From: Zeimonas sp050187175
GTDB lineage: Bacteria > Pseudomonadota > Gammaproteobacteria > Burkholderiales > Burkholderiaceae_E
Assembly: GCA_050187175.1 (NCBI GenBank)
Contig: JBFWXS010000007.1
Span: forward strand, 79,281 to 143,280
DNA length: 64,000 bases
Reading direction: 5' to 3'
Part shown: in pieces, positions 6,776-15,436 of the stretch
Layout: each line of letters opens with the position of its first letter
Numbering within the stretch: the stretch's first letter is position 1
The notes under the pieces: model-generated
Told to the model about the DNA's origin: nothing
Seen by the model: the letters and a program-made list of their open reading frames with translations, nothing else
Database searches by the model: none
Made by a program: the position numbers and the translations under genes

Positions 6776-8748
6776 TGCTGGACGTCGACTACGAAGGCGC
6801 GGCCGAGATCGAGCGCGCTTGGCGCGAGGGGCTGACGCCAGATCCGCTGCTCACGGTGTCCGAGTGGTCGGACCGGCATCGGATGTTGTCCAGCAAGGCA
6901 TCGGCCGAGCCGGGACGCTGGCGGACCAGCCGCACGCCGTACCTCAAGGCGATCATGGACTGCCTGTCGCCGACCTCGCCGGTCGAGCGCGTGGTGTTCA
7001 TGAAGGCCGCGCAGCTCGGCGCGACCGAGATGGGATCGAACTGGATCGGCTACGTGATCCACCACGCGCCGGGGCCGATGATGGCGGTCTGGCCGACGGT
7101 GGAGATGGCCAAGCGCAACTCCAAGCAGCGGATCGATCCGCTGATCGAGGAGTCAGCCGCGCTGGCCGAACTGATCGCACCGGCGCGCAGCCGCGACTCG
7201 GGTAACACGATCCTGGCCAAGGAGTTCCGGGGCGGCGTGCTGGTGATGACCGGTGCCAACAGTGCGGTGGGCTTGCGCTCGATGCCGGTGCGCTACCTGT
7301 TCCTCGACGAGGTGGACGGCTATCCCCTGGACGTCGAGGGCGAAGGCGACGCGATCTCGCTGGCCGAGGCGCGCACGCGAACTTTCGCGCGCCGCAAGAT
7401 CTTCATCGTCTCGACGCCGACGATCTCGGGCGCGAGTGCTATCGAGCGCGAGTACGACGCGAGCGACCAACGGAGGTACTTCGTGCCGTGTCCGCACTGC
7501 TCGCACCGACAGTGGCTACGCTTCGAGCAACTGCGCTGGGAACGCGGGCAGCCCGACTCGGCGGCGTACATCTGCGAGTCCTGCGACGCCTCGATTGCCG
7601 AGCACCACAAGACGTGGATGCTCGAACACGGCGAGTGGCGCGCACTGGTGCCGGAGAACGGCATCAAGACGGCGGGCTTCCATCTGTCCTCGCTGTACAG
7701 CCCGGTCGGGTGGCGCAGCTGGCGGGACATCGCCGCCGCCTGGGAAAGCGCCGTGAGCAAGGAGTCAGGTTCGGCAGCGGCGATCAAGACCTTCAAGAAC
7801 ACCGAGCTCGGCGAGACCTGGGTCGAGGAAGGCGAAGCCCCAGATTGGCAGCGGCTGGTCGAGCGCCGTGAGGACTACCCGCTGGGCAGGGTCCCGGAGG
7901 ATGGGCTGCTGCTGGTGGGCGGCGCCGACGTGCAGAAGGACCGCATCGAGGCGTCGATCTGGGCCTTCGGCCGCGGCAAGGCCTCGTGGCTGGTGGAGCA
8001 CCGCGTGCTGATGGGCGACACCGCCCGTGACGCGGTGTGGAAGCGCCTGGCGGAGTTGATCGCGGAGAGCTGGACCCACGCATCGGGTTCGGCCATGCCG
8101 CTGGCGCGCTTTGCGCTGGACACTGGTTTTGCGACGCAGGAGGCCTACGCCTTCGTGCGCGCCTGCCACGACCCGCGCGTGATGCCGGTCAAGGGGGTGC
8201 CCCGCGGCGCGGCGCTGATCGGCACGCCGACGGCGGTCGATGTCTCGCAGGCCGGCAAGAAGCTGCGCCGGGGCATCAAGGTCTACAGCGTGGCGGTCGG
8301 TATCGCCAAGCTCGAGTTCTACAACAACCTGCGCAAGAGCGCGGACGTCGATGAGGACGGCATGACGGTCACATACCCGGCCGGATTCGTTCACCTGCCG
8401 AAGATTGACGCCGAGTTCATCCAGCAGCTCTGCGCCGAACAACTGATCACGCGCCGCGACCGCAACGGCTTCCCGATCCGCGAGTGGCAAAAGATGCGCG
8501 AGCGCAACGAGGCGCTGGACTGCTACGTGTACGCCCGGGCCGCCGCGAGTGCGGCCGGGCTGGACCGTTTCGAGGAACGCCACTGGCGCGAACTCGAACG
8601 ACAACTCGGGATGGAGCGGCCACCGGATGAGCCGCCACCGATTCAACCCTTCGATGCAGACGAGGCCACCCACAGCGGTGGCCTCGCTGTTTCTGGCAAT
8701 CGCAATACCGGCCGGCGCGTGATCAAGAGCCGCTGGCTGACCCGCTGA
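6775..8748 (+). CDS. Terminase large subunit, GpA family
   Basis: The 657-residue packaging motor has an ATPase domain with a deviant Walker A (K-A-A-Q-L-G-A-T-E near 77-85) and Walker B L-F-L-D-E-V-D near 175-181. A zinc-ribbon insertion with paired CxxC motifs lies near 240-270, and a C-terminal nuclease region contains L-L-V-G-G-A-D-V-Q-K-D-R. This order matches lambda gpA-type terminases, which cut and translocate DNA into the prohead. Length and motif order look intact. Confidence 0.93.
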   Translation: MLDVDYEGAAEIERAWREGLTPDPLLTVSEWSDRHRMLSSKASAEPGRWRTSRTPYLKAIMDCLSPTSPVERVVFMKAAQLGATEMGSNWIGYVIHHAPGPMMAVWPTVEMAKRNSKQRIDPLIEESAALAELIAPARSRDSGNTILAKEFRGGVLVMTGANSAVGLRSMPVRYLFLDEVDGYPLDVEGEGDAISLAEARTRTFARRKIFIVSTPTISGASAIEREYDASDQRRYFVPCPHCSHRQWLRFEQLRWERGQPDSAAYICESCDASIAEHHKTWMLEHGEWRALVPENGIKTAGFHLSSLYSPVGWRSWRDIAAAWESAVSKESGSAAAIKTFKNTELGETWVEEGEAPDWQRLVERREDYPLGRVPEDGLLLVGGADVQKDRIEASIWAFGRGKASWLVEHRVLMGDTARDAVWKRLAELIAESWTHASGSAMPLARFALDTGFATQEAYAFVRACHDPRVMPVKGVPRGAALIGTPTAVDVSQAGKKLRRGIKVYSVAVGIAKLEFYNNLRKSADVDEDGMTVTYPAGFVHLPKIDAEFIQQLCAEQLITRRDRNGFPIREWQKMRERNEALDCYVYARAAASAAGLDRFEERHWRELERQLGMERPPDEPPPIQPFDADEATHSGGLAVSGNRNTGRRVIKSRWLTR

Positions 8749-8756
8749 GGATCTTC

Positions 8757-8963
8757 GTGACCTACACCACCACCCAACTCGACGCGCTCAAGCGCGCGCT
8801 GGCCACCGGCGAGCGCCGTGTGAGCTTCGCCGACAAGACGGTCGAGTACCGCTCGGTCGAGGAACTGCAGGCGGCCATCCGGACCGTTGAAGGCGAGCTC
8901 GCACGCAGCACTGGGGCAAGTCGCAAGCGCCAGATCCGCGTCACCACGGCGAAGGGCTTCTGA
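8757..8963 (+). CDS. Head-tail joining protein, gpW family
   Basis: The 68-residue protein is the same length as lambda gpW and shows its helix-hairpin-helix pattern: an N-terminal helix (T-Q-L-D-A-L-K-R-A-L-A), a short hairpin with R-R-V-S-F-A, and a second helix (V-E-E-L-Q-A-A-I-R-T-V). It plugs the filled head and accepts the connector. It starts at GTG 8757 behind GAGG and overlaps the portal gene by one base. Position between terminase and portal is diagnostic. Confidence 0.88.
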   Translation: MTYTTTQLDALKRALATGERRVSFADKTVEYRSVEELQAAIRTVEGELARSTGASRKRQIRVTTAKGF

Positions 8964-10462
8964 TGACCTGGATCGCCAAGCTTCGTGGCCTGCTCGGGCA
9001 GCAACCGTTTCACGAGGCCGCTGGCCGAGGACGGCGCTCGCTGGCCTGGATGCCGGGCAACCCAGGCGCGGTGGCCGCCATGTTGGCCACCAGCACCGAG
9101 CTGCGCATCAAGAGCCGCGACCTGGTGAGGCGCAATGCGTGGGCGCAGGCCGGGATCGAGGCCTTCGTCGCCAACGCTGTCGGCACTGGCATTAAGCCGC
9201 AGAGCCTGTCGACGGACGAGCGCTTCAAGACGGACGTCCAGGCTCTGTGGCGCGACTGGACCGAGGAAGCGGACGCTGCCGGCCAGACCGACTTCTACGG
9301 CCTGCAGGCGCTGGCATGTCGGGCGATGCTCGAAGGCGGCGAGTGCTTGATCCGTCTGCGCCCCCGCCGGCCGGAGGACGGACTCGCGGTGCCGTTGCAG
9401 CTTCAGCTGCTGGAGCCCGAGCACCTGCCGATCAGCCTCAACACCGAGCTGCCCTCCGGCAACGTCGTGCGCGCCGGCATCGAGTTCGATGCGATGGGGC
9501 GCCGGGTGGCCTACCACCTGTACCGCTCGCACCCTGAGGACGGTCGGCTGGCCCCGATGTCGGGCCAGGGTGGACTGGACACGGTCCGCATCCCAGCGTC
9601 CGAGATCATCCACCTCTACCGCGTGCTGCGCCCCGGCCAGATCCGCGGCGAGCCGTGGCTGTCCCGGGCCCTCGTCAAGCTCAACGAGCTGGATCAGTAC
9701 GACGACGCCGAGCTGGTGCGCAAGAAGACCGCTGCGATGTTCGCCGGCTTCGTGACCCGCCAGAGCCCCGAGGACAACCTGATGGGCGAAGGCGCCGCTG
9801 ACGGCGAGGGCGTCTCGCTGGCCGGTCTGGAGCCTGGAACGCTGCAGATCCTGGAGCCTGGCGAGGACATCAAGTTCTCCGACCCCGCTGACGTCGGCGG
9901 CTCCTACTCCGAGTTCCTGCGCACCCAGTTCCGCGCCGTGGCCTCGGCCATCGGCATCACCTACGAGCAGCTGACCGGTGACCTCACCGGCGTCAACTAC
10001 TCGTCCATCCGTGCCGGGATGCTGGAGTTCCGCCGCCGTTGCGAGATGGTCCAGCACGGCGTGTTGGTGCATCAGATGTGCCGCCCGGTGTGGGCCGCGT
10101 GGATGAAGCAGGCGGTGCTGGCCGGGGCCATCGATGCCCCGGGATTCGCCCGAGGTGGCGCCGCTCGCCGCCGGCAATACCTGCAGGCCAAGTGGATTCC
10201 GCAGGGTTGGCAGTGGGTCGACCCGGAGAAGGAGTTCAAGGCCATGTTGCTCGCCATCCGCGCGGGCCTGATGAGCCGCTCCGAAGCGATCTCGGCCTTC
10301 GGCTACGACGCCGAGGACGTCGACCGCGAGATCGCTGCCGACAACCGCCGCGCTGACGACCTCGGGCTGATCTTCGATTCCGATCCGCGCCGCACCTCCA
10401 AGGACGGCGGCAGTGCGGAGCCGAACCGATCCGCCGACAACGCCATGCCCGTATCGAACTGA
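8963..10462 (+). CDS. Phage portal protein, lambda family
   Basis: The 499-residue protein forms the dodecameric DNA gate. Family features include R-D-L-V-R-R-N-A-W-A-Q near residue 55, the G-G-E-C-L-I-R-L-R strand, a long stem region, and G-I-T-Y-E-Q-L-T-G-D-L-T-G-V-N-Y-S-S near 330. The C-terminal 40 residues are polar and probably disordered. It is coupled to gpW by one base and followed after 21 bases by the protease. Confidence 0.93.
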   Translation: MTWIAKLRGLLGQQPFHEAAGRGRRSLAWMPGNPGAVAAMLATSTELRIKSRDLVRRNAWAQAGIEAFVANAVGTGIKPQSLSTDERFKTDVQALWRDWTEEADAAGQTDFYGLQALACRAMLEGGECLIRLRPRRPEDGLAVPLQLQLLEPEHLPISLNTELPSGNVVRAGIEFDAMGRRVAYHLYRSHPEDGRLAPMSGQGGLDTVRIPASEIIHLYRVLRPGQIRGEPWLSRALVKLNELDQYDDAELVRKKTAAMFAGFVTRQSPEDNLMGEGAADGEGVSLAGLEPGTLQILEPGEDIKFSDPADVGGSYSEFLRTQFRAVASAIGITYEQLTGDLTGVNYSSIRAGMLEFRRRCEMVQHGVLVHQMCRPVWAAWMKQAVLAGAIDAPGFARGGAARRRQYLQAKWIPQGWQWVDPEKEFKAMLLAIRAGLMSRSEAISAFGYDAEDVDREIAADNRRADDLGLIFDSDPRRTSKDGGSAEPNRSADNAMPVSN

Positions 10463-10483
10463 GGCGACCTGAAAGACCACCCC

Positions 10484-11728
10484 ATGACTCTGTTGCCCCA
10501 CGTCGCGGCACGCCTCTTTGGCGCGCCGCTGCTGATCCATCGCCCGAAGCTCGACGTGATCCTGGCAGTCCTCGGCCCCCGCGTCGGCTTGTCCGATCTG
10601 GCCGCGCCAAGCGGCTACACGCCGCCGGAGCGCAGCCCCAGCCATGCAAACGCCAAGGTGGCCGTGATCCCGATCCACGGCACCCTGGTGCGCCGAACCA
10701 TCGGCCTCGAGGCTGAGTCGGGGTTGACCAGCTATTCGGCCATCGCAAGCCAGATCGACGCGGCGCTGGCCAGCCCTGAGGTCGCTGCAATCCTGCTGGA
10801 TGTGGATTCGCCGGGCGGCGAGTCGGGTGGCGTGTTCGATCTCGCCGACCGCATTCGCGCGGCGGCACAGGTCAAGCCTGTCTGGGCAGTGGCCAACGAC
10901 ATGGCCTTCTCCGCTGCGTACGCGCTGGCCTCAGCGGCGACCAAGGTGTTCGTCTCGCGCACCGGGGGTGTCGGCTCGATTGGCGTCATCGCAATGCACG
11001 TCGACCAGTCCGAGAAGGACGCGCAAGACGGCGTTCGCTACACCGCCGTGTTCGCGGGCGACCGCAAGAACGATCTCAACCCCCACGAGCCGATCTCGGA
11101 CGAAGCCCACGCCTTCCTCAAGGCGGAGGTGAACCGCGTCTACGGGCTGTTCGTCGAGACGGTGGCCCGGCACCGCGGCATCGAGACGAGCGCGGTGCGC
11201 GACACCGAAGCCGGCCTGTTCTTCGGCCAGGCGGCTGTCGCCATCGGTCTGGCCGACGCCATCGGCACGTTCGACGTCGCGCTGTCCCAGCTCCTCGATT
11301 CCGTTTCCCCACTCCCGAATCTGGCGGCGAGCCACTCGGGCCATTTCCGCAACCTCCAGATGGAGTCCTACATGAATGATCGATCCGACCCCGCTCCTGC
11401 TGATCGGCCTGCTGCTGATCGTGCTGGCCCTGTTCCTCAACCGTCGCCCACCTCCGCGATGAGCGTGGCCGACGCCGTCGAGATCGCCCAGACCTGCACG
11501 CTCGCCGGTCGCACCGACCTCATCGCGGGCTTCCTGGAAGCCCAAGCCTCGCCGGCCAAGGTACGCAGCCAGCTCCTGACAGCCCAAGCCGACGCGTCGC
11601 CCGAGATCGTCACCCGCATCGGACCCGACGCCGCCGCCACGGCGGCCACGGTCGCAGCGGGCAACCCGCTAGTCGATGCGGCCAAGCAACTGGCCGCGAA
11701 GTCCGCAGCCCTAAAGAAGGAGATCTGA
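10484..11728 (+). CDS. S49-family prohead protease with C-terminal scaffold region
   Basis: The 414-residue protein has a ClpP-fold S49 protease domain (about 55-275), with D-V-D-S-P-G-G-E-S-G-G for the oxyanion loop, the probable nucleophile Ser143 in M-A-F-S-A-A-Y and probable base Lys195 in G-D-R-K-N-D. Residues after about 295 form an Ala/Pro-rich helical tail typical of a scaffold. Lambda gpC carries a nested scaffold gene there. A Met297 start at 11372 in the same frame is a candidate for a separate scaffold. The decoration protein gene starts 2 bases after the stop. Confidence 0.88.
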   Translation: MTLLPHVAARLFGAPLLIHRPKLDVILAVLGPRVGLSDLAAPSGYTPPERSPSHANAKVAVIPIHGTLVRRTIGLEAESGLTSYSAIASQIDAALASPEVAAILLDVDSPGGESGGVFDLADRIRAAAQVKPVWAVANDMAFSAAYALASAATKVFVSRTGGVGSIGVIAMHVDQSEKDAQDGVRYTAVFAGDRKNDLNPHEPISDEAHAFLKAEVNRVYGLFVETVARHRGIETSAVRDTEAGLFFGQAAVAIGLADAIGTFDVALSQLLDSVSPLPNLAASHSGHFRNLQMESYMNDRSDPAPADRPAADRAGPVPQPSPTSAMSVADAVEIAQTCTLAGRTDLIAGFLEAQASPAKVRSQLLTAQADASPEIVTRIGPDAAATAATVAAGNPLVDAAKQLAAKSAALKKEI

Positions 11729-11729
11729 C

Positions 11730-12110
11730 ATGCCGACCGTTTTCACCGAATCCATGAACTTGGGCGACCTGCTCAAGTACGAGGCCCCGAATCTGTACTC
11801 GCGCGACCGCGTCACCGTCGCCGCCGGCCAGAACCTGCCGCTCGGCGCGGTCGTCGGCGTGGTCACCGCCACGGGCAAGGTCAAGCAGATCGACCCGTCC
11901 GCCACCGATGGCACGCAGGTCGCCGCCGGCGTTCTGATGCAGGCCTGCGACGCCGCGCTCGCCGAGCGTACCGACGGCCTGATCGTTGCCCGCCACGCCA
12001 TCGTCTCCGACCACGCCCTGCAGTGGCCGACTGGCATCACCACCGGCGAGCAGCAGGCCGCCGTTGCCCAACTCAAGTCGCTGGGCGTCCTCGTTCGCCA
12101 GGGAGTCTGA
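11730..12110 (+). CDS. Head decoration protein, gpD family
   Basis: The 126-residue protein has the gpD-like plan: a disordered N-terminus (F-T-E-S-M-N-L-G-D-L-L), then a beta-rich core with L-P-L-G-A-V-V-G-V-V and A-A-G-V-L-M-Q-A-C-D-A. It would trimerise on the mature capsid. A strong ribosome site (AAGGAGATCTGAC) precedes the ATG, as expected for an abundant structural protein. It lies between protease and major capsid, as in lambda. Confidence 0.85.
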   Translation: MPTVFTESMNLGDLLKYEAPNLYSRDRVTVAAGQNLPLGAVVGVVTATGKVKQIDPSATDGTQVAAGVLMQACDAALAERTDGLIVARHAIVSDHALQWPTGITTGEQQAAVAQLKSLGVLVRQGV

Positions 12111-12112
12111 CC

Positions 12113-13123
12113 ATGCAGAACATCTTCGAAAACCCCGCCTTCTCGATGTCGGCGCTGACCACCGCCATCAACTTCCTGCCCAACAACTACGACCGCCTTG
12201 GCGCGATGGGCCTGTTCGTCGACAAGCCGCAGCGCTTCCGCTCGGTCGTCGTCGAGGAGCAGAACGGCGTGCTCACGCTGCTGCCGACGCTGCCGCCCGG
12301 CTCGCCCGGCACCGTGGGCGTTCGTGGCAAGCGCAAAGTGCGCTCCTTCACCATCCCCCACATTCCGCACGACGACGTGATCCTGCCCGAGGAGGTTCAG
12401 GGCATCCGCGCCTTCGGGTCGGAGACAGAACTGCAGACCGTGGCGGGCGTGATGGCGCAGCACCTGCAGACGATGCGCAACAAGCATGCGATCACGCTGG
12501 AGCACCTGCGCTTCGGTGCGCTCAAGGGCCAGATCCTGGACGCCGACGGCAGCGTGATCTACGACCTCTACAACGAGTTCGAGATCACGCCCAAGACCTT
12601 CACGTTCAACATCTCCGACCCGGCGAGCGGCTTCGACGTCAAGAAGACCTGCCTGGACATCGCCCGATACGTCGACGACAAGCTCCAGGGCGAACGGATG
12701 ACGGGCCTCCATGCCTTCGTCGGCGAGGACTTCTTCGATGCGCTGACCGGGCACGACGAGGTCAAGGCGGCCTACGACCGCTGGCAGGACGGCCAGGCTC
12801 TGCGCACTGACATGCGCGCGGGCTTCACGTTCGCCGGCATCACCTTCGAGGAGCACAGGGGTCGGGCGGCCGCACCGGGCAGCACGGTGCGGCGCTTCGT
12901 CGAAGCCGACGAGGGGCACATCCTGCCGCTGGGCACGATGGACACCTTCGCCACCTACTACGCGCCGGCCGACTTCAACGAGACGGCCAACACGGTGGCA
13001 CTGCCGCTGTATGCCAAGCAGGAGCCGCGCAAGTTCGACCGCGGCACCGACCTGCACACGCAGGCCAACCCGCTGCCGCTGTGCCACCGCCCGGCGCTGC
13101 TGGTCAAGCTGGTGATGACCTGA
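12113..13123 (+). CDS. Major capsid protein, gpE family
   Basis: The 336-residue protein matches lambda gpE-type capsid subunits (HK97 fold). Features are an N-terminal arm with L-T-T-A-I-N-F-L-P-N-N-Y, a P-H-I-P-H-D-D-V-I segment for the E-loop region, and a C-terminal F-A-T-Y-Y-A-P-A-D-F followed by a strand that ends in L-L-V-K-L-V-M-T. Start at 12113, two bases after the decoration gene stop. An upstream extension in the same frame has out-of-frame composition and is rejected. Confidence 0.92.
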   Translation: MQNIFENPAFSMSALTTAINFLPNNYDRLGAMGLFVDKPQRFRSVVVEEQNGVLTLLPTLPPGSPGTVGVRGKRKVRSFTIPHIPHDDVILPEEVQGIRAFGSETELQTVAGVMAQHLQTMRNKHAITLEHLRFGALKGQILDADGSVIYDLYNEFEITPKTFTFNISDPASGFDVKKTCLDIARYVDDKLQGERMTGLHAFVGEDFFDALTGHDEVKAAYDRWQDGQALRTDMRAGFTFAGITFEEHRGRAAAPGSTVRRFVEADEGHILPLGTMDTFATYYAPADFNETANTVALPLYAKQEPRKFDRGTDLHTQANPLPLCHRPALLVKLVMT

Positions 13124-13407
13124 TGGGCATCGTCGAACGCCTCTACGAGGCGGCGGCGAATGCGGGCCTTTTGGTGAGCGCCGAGGTGGCTGGCCGAACG
13201 GTGTCGGTCGGCTTCCTGTGCATCGACGACAACCTGCTCGACGGGCTGGTCCGTTCGGCGGCCTACACGATCACCTACCCGCTGTCTCTGCTTCCCGATC
13301 TGGAGGCAGGGCACACCGTCGTGATCGCAGGCCAGACCTACCAGGTGCGCGATGTGCGCGCCATCGGCGACGGGACCGAGCGTCGCGCCGATCTCACTCG
13401 GCTGTAG
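13123..13407 (+). CDS. Head-tail joining protein (gpFII-like)
   Basis: This 94-residue protein starts inside the capsid stop codon (TGATG) and lies at the head-completion position. Predicted beta strands (G-R-T-V-S-V-G-F, H-T-V-V-I-A-G-Q-T-Y-Q-V-R) fit a small beta-barrel connector like lambda gpFII, which receives the tail. No specific motif proves this; position and size are the main evidence. Confidence 0.65.
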   Translation: MGIVERLYEAAANAGLLVSAEVAGRTVSVGFLCIDDNLLDGLVRSAAYTITYPLSLLPDLEAGHTVVIAGQTYQVRDVRAIGDGTERRADLTRL

Positions 13408-13416
13408 GCGGTGGCG

Positions 13417-13857
13417 ATGAACTCGATCCGCGAGCAGATCCTGCTGGCGGTGATGGCGGTTGTCCGTCCCACTGCCGAGGGGCTGGGCGCCACCGTCCAC
13501 CGCTCCCCGACGGTGGCCATCGGCCGGGACCTATGCCCGGCGCTGGTTGTGTTCCCCGAGTCGGATGCGATCACCGAGCGTGCCAATGACCGCGTCACGC
13601 GCGAGCTGACCGTTCGCGTCGTCGCCCTGGCCCGGGCCGTCCCGCCCGTCGCACCCGAGGCCGAGGCCGACCGGCTGCTCACCGCCGCGCACGCGGCGTT
13701 GATGGCGGATCTGAACCTCGGTGGCCTCGCTCTCGGCATCCGAGAGCAGGAGTGCGAGTGGGAGGTGGAAGACGCCGACGCCGTGGCCGCCGCCATCCCG
13801 GCGCGCTACGCGATCACCTACCGGACGCTTGCGCGCGACCTCTCCTCACCAGGATGA
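13417..13857 (+). CDS. Tail terminator-like minor tail protein
   Basis: The product is 146 residues from the ATG at 13417; a GTG at 13411 is an alternative. It has an alpha/beta pattern with an N-terminal helix (I-R-E-Q-I-L-L-A-V-M-A-V-V), a strand L-T-V-R-V-V-A-L-A-R and R-Y-A-I-T-Y-R-T near the end. This resembles phage tail-completion proteins of the gpU/gpZ group. It sits between the head connector and the tail tube, where a terminator that caps the tail is expected. Confidence 0.6.
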   Translation: MNSIREQILLAVMAVVRPTAEGLGATVHRSPTVAIGRDLCPALVVFPESDAITERANDRVTRELTVRVVALARAVPPVAPEAEADRLLTAAHAALMADLNLGGLALGIREQECEWEVEDADAVAAAIPARYAITYRTLARDLSSPG

Positions 13858-13861
13858 ACCT

Positions 13862-14071
13862 ATGACCCGACTTGTCTTGAATCGCCCGCACACCCACGCG
13901 GGCCAGGCCTTCCAGGCCGGAGAACGGATCGACGTCGAAGCGACCACGGCCGACTGGCTGATCGCGCAAGGCGTCGCCGAACCCGATGCCGGGCCGCCGA
14001 AGGCAAACCCCGAACCCGCTGACCTCAAACCCGACCTTCCCCGGTCCCAACGCAAGGAATCCAAGCCATGA
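13862..14071 (+). CDS. Small phage protein (DUF7210-like)
   Basis: The 69-residue protein has one compact N-terminal domain containing R-P-H-T-H-A-G-Q-A-F-Q-A-G-E and T-A-D-W-L-I-A-Q-G-V-A, followed by a Pro/Lys-rich tail. This pattern is common in phage genes just before the tail tube and resembles what I recall as DUF7210. Its ATG follows the upstream stop by 4 bases and its end overlaps the tail tube start by 4 bases. Confidence 0.6.
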   Translation: MTRLVLNRPHTHAGQAFQAGERIDVEATTADWLIAQGVAEPDAGPPKANPEPADLKPDLPRSQRKESKP

Positions 14072-14820
14072 GCACCTACGCCAGTTTCCAAGGCCGCGTC
14101 TTCCTCGGCAAGCGCGACATCGCCGGCCTTCCCATCGAAGTGCGCTCGCCCGGCAACGTCGCCGAGCTGAAGCTCTCCCTCAAGACCGACGTGCTGGAGC
14201 ACTACGAAAGCCAGACCGGCCAGCGCTCGCTCGACCATCGCATGGTCAAGCAGAAGTCGGCCACGGTGAACCTCACCATCGAGGAGTTCACCAAGGAGAA
14301 CCTGGCGCTCGCGCTGTACGGCACGCACGTGGTCGGCACGCCGGGCACCGTGACGGACGAACCCATCGGTGGCGCCACGCCGACGGTGGGCGACCGCTAC
14401 TTCTTCGCCCACCCCAAGGTGTCTTCGCTGGTGGTCGTCGATTCCGCTGGCACGCCGGCCACGCTGACCGCAGGCACCCACTACACCGCCGACCTGGACT
14501 TCGGTGCCCTCCAATTTCTGGATACCACCGGCTTCACCGCGCCGTTCAAGGCAAGCTACGGCTACGGCGTGGCCACCGAGATCGGCATCTTCACGCAGGC
14601 GCTTCCCGAGCGTTACCTGCGGCTCGAAGGCGTCAACACGGCCCAGGGCAACGCCAAGGTGCTGGTCGAGCTCTACCGCGTGGCCTTCGACCCGCTCAAG
14701 GAGATCTCCTTCATCTCCGACGAGTACAACAAGTTCGAACTGGAAGGCTCGCTGCTGGCCGACAGCACCAAGCCCTTCGACGCGGTGCTCGGCCAGTTCG
14801 GCCGCATCGTGCAGCTCTGA
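14068..14820 (+). CDS. Major tail (tube) protein
   Basis: The 250-residue beta-rich protein has tube-protein character: N-terminal F-Q-G-R-V-F-L-G-K-R-D, alternating strands, an internal Ig-like insertion around residues 95-170, and a C-terminal strand set with E-F-D-like L-E-G-S-L-L-A-D-S. It polymerises around the tape measure to form the flexible tail. The position before the chaperone frameshift pair and tape measure is diagnostic for a long-tailed siphovirus. Confidence 0.85.
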   Translation: MSTYASFQGRVFLGKRDIAGLPIEVRSPGNVAELKLSLKTDVLEHYESQTGQRSLDHRMVKQKSATVNLTIEEFTKENLALALYGTHVVGTPGTVTDEPIGGATPTVGDRYFFAHPKVSSLVVVDSAGTPATLTAGTHYTADLDFGALQFLDTTGFTAPFKASYGYGVATEIGIFTQALPERYLRLEGVNTAQGNAKVLVELYRVAFDPLKEISFISDEYNKFELEGSLLADSTKPFDAVLGQFGRIVQL

Positions 14821-14834
14821 AGCGTGGGTGAGCC

Positions 14835-15230
14835 ATGAACGATCTGGACGCCCTCGTCCCGCAAGGGATCGAACTCGTCATCGACGGCGAGCCGCTGGTC
14901 ATCAAGCCGCTCAAGGTCGGGCAGTTGCCCGGCTTTCTGCGTGCCATCTCGCCGGTGATGCAGCAGATCTCGTCCACGGAGATCGACTGGCTGGCGCTGT
15001 TCGGCGAGCGCGGCGATGACCTGCTGTCGGCCATCGCCATCGCCGTCGGCAAGCCCCGGGCCTGGGTCGACGAGCTGGCCGCCGACGAGGCGATCCTGCT
15101 GGCGGCCCAGGTGATCGAGGTCAACGCCGATTTTTTTACCCGGACGGTGATGCCGAGGCTCGACGGGGTGCTCGCAGCGGGCCAGAAGGTGCCGGCGGCG
15201 AAGGGTGGTTCGACGCCATTCAGCACCTGA
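14835..15230 (+). CDS. Tail assembly chaperone, short form (gpG-like)
   Basis: The 131-residue zero-frame product sits exactly where long-tailed phages encode the chaperone that coats the tape measure during assembly. It begins with a beta segment (G-I-E-L-V-I-D-G-E-P-L-V-I) followed by helices. At codons 99-101 (GAT TTT TTT, 15129-15137) the frame crosses a seven-T run, the expected position for a programmed frameshift. Downstream of the slip the zero frame turns into Gly/Ala/Lys-rich sequence and ends at 15230. Confidence 0.8.
   Translation: MNDLDALVPQGIELVIDGEPLVIKPLKVGQLPGFLRAISPVMQQISSTEIDWLALFGERGDDLLSAIAIAVGKPRAWVDELAADEAILLAAQVIEVNADFFTRTVMPRLDGVLAAGQKVPAAKGGSTPFST
15131..15137 (+). 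promoter_or_regulatory. Slippery heptamer T TTT TTT for -1 frameshift
   Basis: The zero-frame codons GAT TTT TTT give the X XXY YYZ pattern. A -1 slip joins the chaperone frame to the frame ending at 15436. Confidence 0.7.
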
Positions 15231-15436
15231 TCGAGCACGGCCACCGCTTGCCCGACATCCTCGGCTACACGCTGGCGCAGTTGCGCGGTTTCATGGCGGC
15301 CACGACCCGGACCGACGCTGCACGTGACGCCCGGCTGCTGTCACTGCTCGCCATCGGCACGCGCGGCGACGCGCGTCAGCTCGACAAGACCCTCGACCGC
15401 CTGACTGACCATGCGCATCTCGATCCGCATCGATAG
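15137..15436 (+). CDS. Tail assembly chaperone extension (gpT-like) made by -1 frameshift
   Basis: Read in the -1 frame from 15137 there is no stop until 15436, giving 99 further residues and a 200-residue fusion with the upstream frame. Soon after the slip comes G-W-F-D-A-I-Q-H-L-I-E-H-G-H, then L-P-D-I-L-G-Y-T-L-A-Q-L-R-G-F and a helical tail, a sensible protein sequence with no ribosome site of its own. The first ATG in this frame (15296) is internal. It overlaps the next gene by 26 bases. The arrangement is that of lambda G/GT. Confidence 0.72.
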   Translation, partial: YPDGDAEARRGARSGPEGAGGEGWFDAIQHLIEHGHRLPDILGYTLAQLRGFMAATTRTDAARDARLLSLLAIGTRGDARQLDKTLDRLTDHAHLDPHR

